Assembly: GCA_903908495.1 (NCBI GenBank)
Contig: CAIVSK010000252.1
Location: forward strand, 1-58,785
DNA length: 58,785 nucleotides
From: Akkermansiaceae bacterium
Lineage (GTDB): Bacteria > Verrucomicrobiota > Verrucomicrobiia > Verrucomicrobiales > Akkermansiaceae
Direction of reading: 5' to 3'
The translations under genes were made by a program, and so were the position numbers. The notes beneath the pieces were generated by a model. It did not search any database and was not told the DNA's origin. It was given only the letters and a program-made list of their open reading frames with translations. Each line of letters starts with the position of its first letter. The stretch's first letter is position 1. Shown here piece by piece: positions 33,724 to 43,800 of this stretch.

Positions 33724-36700
33724 ATGATACAACCCTGGCTTTCCCGAGCACGCGCCGCATCCGCCCTGGCACTCCACCAGCACTCTGCGACCTGCAAACC
33801 ACCAACGGGCAGCCGCTGGCTCGCCGCTCTGCTGTGCGCCGCCACCACCGCCACCACCGCCCTTATCACCCACGCGGCGGGCAACGCCGAGCTCATCAGC
33901 GTGGACTTTGTGGTGGGTGGCAGCGGCGGCGATGGCTCGGGCCAAACCGCCCCCTGCTCCGGCGATACCCTCGTCACCGGCACCACCATGAACAATGCCG
34001 CCGGCAACCAGTACTCCGGCCAACTCGGCGCCTGGAATGCCATGAGCATCGGCACCTATAACCAAACCACCGCCACCAGCAATTTTCTAACAAATGGAAG
34101 CGGTGCCGTGACCACCGCCAAAATGGTGCTCGGCCAGGCCACCGGCATGAGCAGCACGCTGGCCGGCGGTTGGCGCTGTTCACCCAATGAAGGCACCCCG
34201 GGCACCCTTCAGCAACTGCGCTCAACCGAAGCCTACCTGTACAACGGCGTGATCACCGGCGATCATTTCGCCTGGGGCTTCACCGGCCTCATCCCTAACG
34301 GAACCTACCGGCTCACCCTGTTCGGTGACGGCGGCAGTGCCACAGCGGCCACCAACCTCGCCGGCGGCGTGACCGGCAACCGCGACTCCGAGGGCGACTG
34401 GAACTGGGCCAGCCTAACTGCCGACAGCAGCGGCACCGTCACCGGCACCTTCACCGCCCCCAATCCGACCCTCGGCCTCTACGGCGCACAAATCGAACAC
34501 CTGCCGCGCACTACCCCGCCACTCAACCCGCCGGCCACGCCGCAACCCGCCGACGGCACCACCAACGTGGCCACCGTCACCACACTGAACTGGACCACCA
34601 GCGTAGGCGCGGAAACCTACGATGTCTACCTGTGGCCCAGCTCCGGCGCCAAACCGGCCACGCCCACCGCCAGCGTGACGGTGGGCCAATACACGCCGCC
34701 GGGCTTTCTGCCGGCCCTCACCCGTTTCACCTGGCAAGTGGTCGCACGCAACCCGGCCGGCGGGTTGACCGGCCCGCAGTGGTCGTTCACCACCGATGAC
34801 GGCCGCCCGCTGGCACCCGCCACCCCGACGCCCGCCGCCGCCGCCACCAACGTGCTGGTGGAAACCCAGCTCGACTGGGGCGATAGCCTGGGCGCCACTT
34901 CCTATCAGGTCTACCTGTGGCTCGCCAGCGACACCAAACCGAGCACCCCGACCGCCACGCTGACCTCCAGCACCTATCTGCTCACCCAGCCGCTGCTGGG
35001 CAACTCGCTCTACGATTGGCAGGTGGTGGCCATCAATGCCAATGGTGCCACCACCGGCGCGGTATGGACGTTGACCACCGGCGACCGCTATCCCGGCTAC
35101 CTCATCCCCTGGCCCAAATCCGTAACCATGGGCAGCGGCGATTTCGCGCTGAGCGCGGCCACCCGCATCGTCGCCGAAGATGCTCTGCTGCTGCCCCTTG
35201 CGCAGGTCATGGCCAAAGACCTGTTCATGGCTTCGGGGTTGACACTCACCACCCTGCAAGGCACCGCGCAAACCGGCGACATCGCCCTGCGTTTCAACCC
35301 CATCCTCACCGGTGAGGCCTATGCCCTGGATGCCAACGCATCTAACATCATCCTGTCAGGCCAGAACTATCAAGCCGTCGCGTGGGCATCGGTCACCTTG
35401 CTGCAGGCCCTCGATACCAGCACCACCCCGGCCAAAGTCCCGCAGATGGTCATCGCAGACCAACCGGCCTCGCCGTTGCGCACCGTGATGTGGGACATCG
35501 GGCGCTTCTTCCATCCGCTCGAGACGCTTTACGAATTCGTCGACCTGCACCGCATGTACAAGGTCACCTACATGCATCTGTACATGAGCGCCGACGGCTT
35601 GTTCACCTTCGGCTCGACCGCCTTTCCCGGACTGGCCAAAACCAACGACGGCAGCGCCGCCTACAGCGGGTCACCCGGCTTCTATCTGCCACCAACCGGC
35701 TCGCGCCTGTATTACACCAAGGCCGAACTCACCGCCCTGGTCCAGTATGCCAAGGACCGCGGAGTGGTCATTGTGCCCGAAATCGACACACCCAACTGGG
35801 CGGCCTACATGACCGGCACGCTGCCGGCCACGTTTTGTTCGACGGGCGGCACCACCGCCACCCATTATATCAACATCAACTATCCCACCGCCGTGGCCGC
35901 GGTAAAAACCCTCCTCGACGAGCTGGCCGCGGTGTTCTCCACTTCGCCCTACATCCATATCGGCGCCGACGAGGTATCCACCACGGATTTCGAGACTTAT
36001 CCATACTATGCGACCAGCAAGGTGACTAACAATTACGCCAGCGGTGGCGAGGCCATGCTCTGGTTCATGACTCAACTCAACACCAAGGTGGCCGCCACCA
36101 GCAACCCGCCCAATGGCATTCCCCGCAGCTCCTGGTCGTGGAGCGCGCCCGGCACCGTCGGCAAGGGCTATGACATGCCAACCAACATGGTGTACACCGC
36201 ATGGGGCTACGACGACGGTCAGAACGCCTCGCAAGCAGGCTACTCGGTGATGCGCGCCGCCGGCGGCCACGTCGCCGGCATGGGCCAGGCCAACCGCGCC
36301 CCCCCCTACAACCGCTGCGTGCTGTACCGGCCCGCTCAGGGGATCTACAACCGGCTCACCCCGCTGGCACGCTACATCGGCGCACCGGATAACATCTACA
36401 CCGACCTCACACCCAGCTTCCTGCCGCTCACCGGCCGCGAAAACAAGATCATCGGTGCCCACATCATGGAGTGGGAAACGCCGTACGAGGCTGAGGTGCC
36501 CGCGTTCCGCCTGTCGATGCCGGCCCTCGGCGAGCCAACCTGGAACCAGGAAGTCTCGACGCGCCGCAACTGGGACAATTTCCTGATGCGCCAGAAACAA
36601 ACCGACAAGCTCTATCAACGCGTGATGCGGCCGGTCAACCTGAGTGTGACCACCCAGGTGGACCCCAAGGACGCGTGTTTCGTGGCCGGCGGCATGGTGA

Positions 36701-39700
36701 CCATGACCACCCCCGTGGCGGGCACCATCCGCTACACCGTGGGCACCGACTACAAGAACAGTTGGTATAACTTCCCGACCAACACCTCCAGCGCCTATAC
36801 CGCGCCGTTTGCCATCACCCAGTCCTCGGTCATCAGCGCGCGCCTGTTCGACGCGGCGGGAAACCCGCTGGGCAACCCGGTGACCCGCGGATTCTATCTG
36901 ATCACCCTGAAAACCCACTACCAATACTTCTTCACCGGCAACTCCCCCGCCGCCGGCTTCGAGAAAGGCACCCCGATTGTCAGCAGCGCGATGGGCATGA
37001 TGGTGGGCGACGCACCGCAGGAAGACATGCGCTTCGGCGATACCGAACACCGCACGATTTTCTCCGGAGCACTCAACATCGTCAGCGCCGGCGCCTACAC
37101 ATTCAGCGCCAGCTTCGGCGGTACCATCAGCATCGACCGGGTGGCGCTGGCGGACGGCACACCGCTGACCCTCACGGCAGGCGAACACATTTTCAAGATT
37201 ATCACGCCGGCCTCGGGTCTGGACACGCCCTACACCTACAGCGGTCCGGGTGCCAGTGCGGGCACTGATATCAACAACCTCCTCAAAACCCTGAACACCT
37301 GCTCCCAGGTCTTCCCCGCCAGTTATGGCTTCGGCACCCAAAGCCTCAGCTTGGGCGCCACCGCCAAGAAAGAAATCACCATCGTCAACCACAGCATATC
37401 CACCAATCTGACCATCACCAGCGTCCAGTTGGCCGGCGCCAATCCCGGCGACTTCCTCATCGACGGCGATTCCGCCGAGACCGTGCTCGCACCGGGCGCC
37501 GAGCGCATCGTCGCGCTGCGCTTCAATCCCGCCACCGCCGGCACCAAATCCGCCACCCTCCACGTGGTGGCCGCCAACCTGCCCGGCGGCGCTGCCGACT
37601 CAACACTGACCGGCACCGCAGTGGCCGGCACGCTGCCGGCCACCCCCGCCACGCCGGCACCTGCCGACGCCGCCTCGGGCGTGAGCGTCACGCCCACCCT
37701 CGATTGGGCCGACGCCGCCGGTGCCACCAGTTACGACGTCTATCTGTGGCTGGCCAGCGGCAGCAAGCCCGCCACCGCGACCACCACGGTGACCACCAGC
37801 CAATGGACGCCCCCCCCCCTTACCAACGGTGTGAATTACAACTGGCAGGTGGTGGCCATCAACGCCAACGGCTCGGCCAGCGGGCAGCAGTGGGCGTTTC
37901 ACACCGGCACCTCCACCGTGCAATTCAGCAATCTGGCGGATGGCCAGGTGTTCCGCTATTCGATGGTGCTGGTGGACGGCACGTTTGATGGCGGCTCCAC
38001 CCTAACCATCACGGCGGCACCCGTCACCGCCCAGCTTGCCTTCACCAAGTATGGCACCCGCTTCCGCTGTCTGGCGGACCTGCGGCCCGGCACCAATACT
38101 CTAACCGTCACCGACGGTCACGGCTCCGTCGGGCTCAATCTGGTGTTCACGCCGCCTACCGCCACCGACTACCGCTTCCAGGTCTGGTATGTGGTGCCCT
38201 CCGATGAGGCCAATTCGCCGGTGGACCCGAACTACGTCGCTCACTTCAGCCTGCAGGCCAAACTCATGCAAAGCTGGATGGCAGAGGACCAAATGCGGGC
38301 GGGCAACGGCCGTGAGACGTTCTATCCGATCCTGGACGCCTCCAGCAACGTCGATGTCCAGAAACTCGTGGTGAGCCAAACCCGCGCCCAGGCCACGGCG
38401 CTTGGCAGCGGCATGTATGGCGAGGTCTACAACCAGATTCCCGCCGCTTACAAAGACGGCCTCCACAAGAACCTGGCATTCTCGTCGGTCGCCTTCAACG
38501 CGCTTGGCAGCGGCGATTTGTGCTATGTGGGTGCCTACTCCACCGCCAACTTCCACCCCGCCGATGCCACCCAGATGCTGGCCAGGCTGCTGTCCGCCCA
38601 GTTAGGAAATGACAACGCGCTGACCTATTCCACCTACGTCGGCGTGACGCTCCACGAGACCTGCCATTGCCTCCACCAAATCTGGCACGACACATCCCTC
38701 TACAACATCATGAGCGGCAGCGGTTATGATATCTCGCAATATTTCACCCTCACCTACAGCGCGTCCAACCCCGCGCCCCACGGCGAGTCAAGCGCTGGCA
38801 CCCTCGGCAAGCAACGCGATCTGGCCGCCTGGAACCGCTACCTGCTGAGCCCCGATCCACATGTGTATCACAACACCACCGTCGGCGTCACCACCGGACC
38901 CGAGTACCTGACAGCCACCTCGGCCTATCCGCTCGCGGTTTTCCAATACTACATACCGGAGAATCCGGCCGACCAGCACGCCAACCTCGCCGCCTCCAAC
39001 GTTCTGACCTATAGCAAACACGCCGGCCAGGCGCGACTTGAATTGGCAGCCAATCCGTTCAACGTCATGGCGGTGGATACCGAAGGCAACATGAGTTACG
39101 CCTCGTTCACCGGCGCGGTGCCGGTGCTGGCCGTGGCCGACAGTTATACCGTCAGCGCCGGCACCTCGGTCATCGCCGCTCCCGGCGTGCTGGCCAATGA
39201 CGTCAACCCGGGCGGCAGCACGCTCACCGCAGCGGTGGCCGCCAACGTGAGTCACGGCACCCTCGCCCTAAACCCCAATGGCGGCTTCAGCTACACCCCC
39301 ACCGCAGGCTATGCCGGCACCGACTCCTTCACCTACCGCGTCAGCGACGGCGTGTCGAGCGACCAGCAGGCAGTGGTGAGCCTAACCGTCACCGCGGTGC
39401 AGATGACAGTCCCCACCACGCCCCTGCCCGCCAACGGTGCCACCGCCGTGCTCGTCAACACCGCCTTGGACTGGGCGGACGTCACCGGTGCCACCAGTTA
39501 TGACGTGTATCTGTGGGTGACCGGCCAGGCCAAGCCCGCCACGGCCAGCGTCAACGTCGCGGTTAGTAGTTATGTCCCGCCGGCCACCCTGCTAGGGTCC
39601 ACCAATTACAGTTGGCAGGTGCTGGCTAAAAACGCGGATGGCACCGTGGCCGGGCCGACCTGGACGTTTTCCACCGCGGCCCAGGCGAGCGACCCGACCA

Positions 39701-40863
39701 ATCTCATCAGCATCGACTTTGTCTATTCGGTGACGGGAAGCAACCCGTATGCGGGCGACACCATCCTAACAGGAACACTCAACAACAACGCCGCCGGTTT
39801 GAATTTCAGCGGCCAGACCGGGGCATGGAACGGCGTGAATGTGGGCGGCAGCAACGCCAACGTGAGCACCGCGACGCTGGGATCCCTCCACAACGGCGCC
39901 GGCGGAGCGACCACCACTTCGTTCACCATGGGCCACGCCACCACCTCGGGCAGCGCGGGCGGCGACTGGCGCAACAATCCGGTGGGGGCCTACGGCAACC
40001 TGCGCCAGGAACAGCCCTATCTGTACAATGGGGTGATCACCAGCGACCATATGGATTGGGAGTTCGCGGGACTCACCCCCAACGCACATTACAGCATGGT
40101 CGTGTTCGCTTCCAACGGCGGCTTGAGCAACGTCGCCAACGGCGTGGCCGGCGTGCAGGATGCCGAGGGCGATTGGAATTGGGCCGATATCACCGCCACC
40201 GCCGCTGGCCGCATCACCGGCAGATTCACCGATAACACCCCGACCACCACTCCCGGGCTCTACGGCATCCAAATCTACAAGCAGGCGGTTTCCAGCAGCC
40301 TAACGGCCAACGCCGGCAGCGACCAACTCGCCACCCCGGTGACCATCGGCGGCGGCCCCACCGCCAGTGGCGGCACCTCGCCCTACACGTACAGCTGGTC
40401 GCCCGCCGCCGGTCTGAGCAGCGCCACCGCGGCCAATCCCTCCGCCAATCCCGCCACCACCACCATCTACACCGTGACGGTGACCGACTTTGTCGGCAAC
40501 ACGGCGAGCGACTCGATGTGGGTCGCCGTTGGGGGCTCGACGGTCACAACGCTGTCATCCATTCCGGCCGCCACCGGCCCGTATGGCACGGCGGTGACCC
40601 TCACCGCGACGGTGTCTCCGGCGGCACCCGGCTCGGTGGTCTTCAAAGACGGCACCACGTCCCTGGGGAGTGCCACCTTGAGTTCGGGCGTGGCGACCTT
40701 CACCCCCAGTGCCGCCGCGCTCGCCATCGGTGCCCCATGCCCTCACCGCCAATTACGCCGGCAGCGGCTCGTTCACCGCCAGCGCCTCCGCCGCTGCCAG
40801 TTATTCGGTCACCGCCAAGCCGGTGACCATCACCGGTGTGACGGCAGCTGGGAAAATCTATGA
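33724..40863 (+). CDS. giant secreted GH20 hexosaminidase / metallopeptidase-like protein, N-terminal part of a frameshifted gene
   Basis: Exported multidomain protein (start ATG 33724, signal-like stretch 'WLAALLCAATTATTALITHA'). Order by base: LIS-DFV module (33886-34510); two Fn3-like domains; GH20 beta-N-acetylhexosaminidase (35095-36620) with 'HIGADEV' carrying the catalytic pair D749-E750; chitobiase C-terminal-like domain; PA14-like; ASH-like beta domain; Fn3-like; a metallopeptidase-like domain with 'HETCHCLHQIWHD' (H1644, E1645, H1648) and 'NIMSGSG'; a cadherin/Ig-like domain; Fn3-like; second LIS-DFV module (39693-40290); PKD-like; and an Ig-like domain broken off at 40733. The last ~43 residues after the shift are out of frame and not genuine. 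The GH20 active site suggests attack on GlcNAc/GalNAc glycans, possibly mucin-like or chitin-derived; the peptidase could act on glycoproteins (inference). Confidence 0.8.
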   Translation: MIQPWLSRARAASALALHQHSATCKPPTGSRWLAALLCAATTATTALITHAAGNAELISVDFVVGGSGGDGSGQTAPCSGDTLVTGTTMNNAAGNQYSGQLGAWNAMSIGTYNQTTATSNFLTNGSGAVTTAKMVLGQATGMSSTLAGGWRCSPNEGTPGTLQQLRSTEAYLYNGVITGDHFAWGFTGLIPNGTYRLTLFGDGGSATAATNLAGGVTGNRDSEGDWNWASLTADSSGTVTGTFTAPNPTLGLYGAQIEHLPRTTPPLNPPATPQPADGTTNVATVTTLNWTTSVGAETYDVYLWPSSGAKPATPTASVTVGQYTPPGFLPALTRFTWQVVARNPAGGLTGPQWSFTTDDGRPLAPATPTPAAAATNVLVETQLDWGDSLGATSYQVYLWLASDTKPSTPTATLTSSTYLLTQPLLGNSLYDWQVVAINANGATTGAVWTLTTGDRYPGYLIPWPKSVTMGSGDFALSAATRIVAEDALLLPLAQVMAKDLFMASGLTLTTLQGTAQTGDIALRFNPILTGEAYALDANASNIILSGQNYQAVAWASVTLLQALDTSTTPAKVPQMVIADQPASPLRTVMWDIGRFFHPLETLYEFVDLHRMYKVTYMHLYMSADGLFTFGSTAFPGLAKTNDGSAAYSGSPGFYLPPTGSRLYYTKAELTALVQYAKDRGVVIVPEIDTPNWAAYMTGTLPATFCSTGGTTATHYININYPTAVAAVKTLLDELAAVFSTSPYIHIGADEVSTTDFETYPYYATSKVTNNYASGGEAMLWFMTQLNTKVAATSNPPNGIPRSSWSWSAPGTVGKGYDMPTNMVYTAWGYDDGQNASQAGYSVMRAAGGHVAGMGQANRAPPYNRCVLYRPAQGIYNRLTPLARYIGAPDNIYTDLTPSFLPLTGRENKIIGAHIMEWETPYEAEVPAFRLSMPALGEPTWNQEVSTRRNWDNFLMRQKQTDKLYQRVMRPVNLSVTTQVDPKDACFVAGGMVTMTTPVAGTIRYTVGTDYKNSWYNFPTNTSSAYTAPFAITQSSVISARLFDAAGNPLGNPVTRGFYLITLKTHYQYFFTGNSPAAGFEKGTPIVSSAMGMMVGDAPQEDMRFGDTEHRTIFSGALNIVSAGAYTFSASFGGTISIDRVALADGTPLTLTAGEHIFKIITPASGLDTPYTYSGPGASAGTDINNLLKTLNTCSQVFPASYGFGTQSLSLGATAKKEITIVNHSISTNLTITSVQLAGANPGDFLIDGDSAETVLAPGAERIVALRFNPATAGTKSATLHVVAANLPGGAADSTLTGTAVAGTLPATPATPAPADAASGVSVTPTLDWADAAGATSYDVYLWLASGSKPATATTTVTTSQWTPPPLTNGVNYNWQVVAINANGSASGQQWAFHTGTSTVQFSNLADGQVFRYSMVLVDGTFDGGSTLTITAAPVTAQLAFTKYGTRFRCLADLRPGTNTLTVTDGHGSVGLNLVFTPPTATDYRFQVWYVVPSDEANSPVDPNYVAHFSLQAKLMQSWMAEDQMRAGNGRETFYPILDASSNVDVQKLVVSQTRAQATALGSGMYGEVYNQIPAAYKDGLHKNLAFSSVAFNALGSGDLCYVGAYSTANFHPADATQMLARLLSAQLGNDNALTYSTYVGVTLHETCHCLHQIWHDTSLYNIMSGSGYDISQYFTLTYSASNPAPHGESSAGTLGKQRDLAAWNRYLLSPDPHVYHNTTVGVTTGPEYLTATSAYPLAVFQYYIPENPADQHANLAASNVLTYSKHAGQARLELAANPFNVMAVDTEGNMSYASFTGAVPVLAVADSYTVSAGTSVIAAPGVLANDVNPGGSTLTAAVAANVSHGTLALNPNGGFSYTPTAGYAGTDSFTYRVSDGVSSDQQAVVSLTVTAVQMTVPTTPLPANGATAVLVNTALDWADVTGATSYDVYLWVTGQAKPATASVNVAVSSYVPPATLLGSTNYSWQVLAKNADGTVAGPTWTFSTAAQASDPTNLISIDFVYSVTGSNPYAGDTILTGTLNNNAAGLNFSGQTGAWNGVNVGGSNANVSTATLGSLHNGAGGATTTSFTMGHATTSGSAGGDWRNNPVGAYGNLRQEQPYLYNGVITSDHMDWEFAGLTPNAHYSMVVFASNGGLSNVANGVAGVQDAEGDWNWADITATAAGRITGRFTDNTPTTTPGLYGIQIYKQAVSSSLTANAGSDQLATPVTIGGGPTASGGTSPYTYSWSPAAGLSSATAANPSANPATTTIYTVTVTDFVGNTASDSMWVAVGGSTVTTLSSIPAATGPYGTAVTLTATVSPAAPGSVVFKDGTTSLGSATLSSGVATFTPSAAALAIGAPCPHRQLRRQRLVHRQRLRRCQLFGHRQAGDHHRCDGSWENL

Positions 40864-43800
40864 TAAAACGACCGCAGTTATCCTAACAGGAGGAGCGGTG
40901 ACAGGTGTTGTCGGCAGCGAGATCGTCAACGTTGGCGCTGGCAGCGGCAGCTTGGCCGGCTCGGACGTCGGCAGCCAGGGGGTGACGGCCACCGGCTACA
41001 CCCTCACCGGTGCTAACAAGGATAACTATGTCTTGTCGGCCCAACCCGCCGTGGCCAACGCCGCGATCACCGCCAAGGCGCTGACGCTCGGCGGCCTCAC
41101 CGCTGCACCCAAGGTGTACGACGGGGCGACCACATCATTGTTAGTCGGGGCGGCGGCGCTGGCCGGTGCCGAACCGGCCGGCAGCGGCACCAGCAGCGAC
41201 GGCAAACCGTACGCCGGTGACGATGTCGCCGCGACTGGCACCCCGGCGGGCACCCTCGAGGCCAAAGACGTCGGCGTGCGCGCGGTGGCGATTGCCGGCG
41301 GCTCGCTCGGCGGCGCACAGGCCGGCAACTACACGCCGACCCAGCAAACCGGCTTGACCCAGATCGTCACCGCCAAAGGCCTGCTGATAAACGGCCTCAC
41401 TCTGCCCGCGAGCAAGCCCTACGACGGCAACACGAGCGCGACGGTGAACGGCACGGCGACCGGCCTGCTGGCAGCGGAGACGGTTGGCAGCGGCGCCACA
41501 TCCGACGGCAAGCCGTACGCGGGCGACGCGCTGGGTGTCAGCGGAGCCTCCACCGGTAGCGGCACCTATAACAGCAAGGATGTGGCCACCGCCGCCACCG
41601 TCACCTACAACGGCTTGAGTCTAACTGGCGCGCAGGCATCCAACTACGCCTTGCAGGCAGCGGCGACGATTGCGCCCAAGCCGCTGGCAGTGGTCGGCAG
41701 TCGCGATTATGACGGCACCACCGCCATTGGCTGCGCCAGTCTGACAATCGCGAACAAGGTAAGCGGCGATGATGTCTCGCTGGCTGCCGGCAGCGCCGTG
41801 TTGGCTGGCCGAAATGCCGGGACGCAGGCCTGCGTCGTGAACAGCGACCCGCTGCCAACCCGCGTCGGCACCTACGCCAGCGGCAGCACCGGCACCAACG
41901 CCGCAACTGCTTTCAGCGTGATAATCCCCCCCCCCGCAACCGGCAACACGCTGGTCGCCTTCATTGCCACCCGCAGCACCAGCACCAATGCCGTGGCCGC
42001 CATCTCCCAAACCGCCGGAGCGGGCTGGACGCGGGCCGCCCAATCCACTGGCACCGCCGGCAGCACCACCGAAATCTGGTTTGCTCCATGCCTCCAGGGT
42101 GCGGGCAGCAGCGTGACCATTCAACTGGCTGCCTCGCTTTTCGCCTCCGCAATCGTCGCCGAATACTCCGGCGTGTTAGGCGCGGCCGCGGTGGATCAGA
42201 CGGCTAACAGCAGCGGCGGCGGCACCTCCGCCGTCACCGGCACCACACCCACCACCGCCCTGGCCAACGAATTGTGGCTCGGCGCCATCGGCCTCGATAG
42301 CAGCACGCCCACGCTGGCCTCGCCCGTCAACGCATTCACCAGTATCGCCAGCGCTCAGTCGGCCAATGCCAGCGCCTCGAACAATGCCAAGGCTTACGCA
42401 TTGGAAAAACTGCCGGCTGCCACCGGCACCGCCGCGTCCGGCGGCGCCATTGCAGGTGCCGTGCCCGCCGCCATCGCCCAGCGCGGCACTGCCACCACCG
42501 CCGCCATCACCACCGCCGGCTCAGTGACCATCAACAAGCCGGCCGGGGTGCTCGCCGGTGACGTGATGATCGCCACCTTGACCAAACTTGGCAGCACCAC
42601 CGCGCTCACCGCGCCAAGTGGCTGGGCGGTGGTCAGCCAGGCCACCCTGCGCACCGGCACGACCACCTATGGTGCTGTGATGTATCGGGTGGCTGACGGC
42701 TCGGATGCGGCGGTGGCCAGCTATACTTTTCCTCTGGGCACCACCACCACCGCGGTGGGCGACGTCGTGGCATTCTCCAATGTGGATGGCACCGGAGGGG
42801 TGAAACAAGACGGTTCGGCGGGTGGCCCGTTTGATGTCACGCCGCTGGCAATGACGGCCAACACAGGCGGCTCAACCTCGGTGACGGCCGCAGCCCTCAC
42901 CACCGCCTCGGCCAATGCCGCGGTGATCATGTGTGGCATGGCCGGCGGCACCGCCACTTGGGCCACATCCGGCACTTGGACCATCGCCAACGGACCCCAA
43001 ACCCTCACCGAAATCGCCGACAACCACCAGTCAACGGCCGCATCGGTCGGCATCGCGTGGGCGACCAAAGCCGCAGCCGGCACCACCGGCGCTGGTGCCG
43101 TTACCTTATCAACATCCCAGCGCAGCGGCGGGATTCTGTTGGCCCTGCGGCCCGCCCCGGCCATCCCGCAGTGGTCCGGCGCCATGGCAACCTTCAAGCC
43201 ACAAGCAGCCTCGCTCAGCGGATCGCTGGCGCTCAGCGGCACCAGCGCCGGCAACTACACGCTGGCCGCTGCCAGCGGCACGGCGACCATCCACCCGCTG
43301 CCGATCACGGTGACCGCCGTGGCCGCGATCAAAACCTATGACGGCACCACCAGCGCCACCGGCACGCCGACTTGCACGCCCGGGCTTGCCAGCAATGATA
43401 TCATCAGCGCGTTGAGCCAGACGTTTCAAACCAAGGATGCGGGCGAGTCCGACAAGGTATTGATCCCCCACATCACCATTGATGATGGCAACAGCGGCGC
43501 CAACTATCAGGTCACCGCGCAGAACTATCCTAACGGCACCATTCACAAGGCGGCGGCGGCCGTCACTCTGGGCAATCTCGCCCAAGCGTACGATGGCCTG
43601 TCCAAAACCGCCTCCGCCACCACCGATCCGGCCGGCCTCGCCGTTGCGATCTCCTATGACGGCGCGCCCGCCGCCCCGCAAGCCGCCGGCACTTACGCGG
43701 TGCTGGCAAGCATTACCGACCCGAACTACTCGGGCACCGCCAGCGACACCCTGGTGATTGCCGCCGAGTCCATCGCCGATTGGCGCAGCGGGCATTTCAC

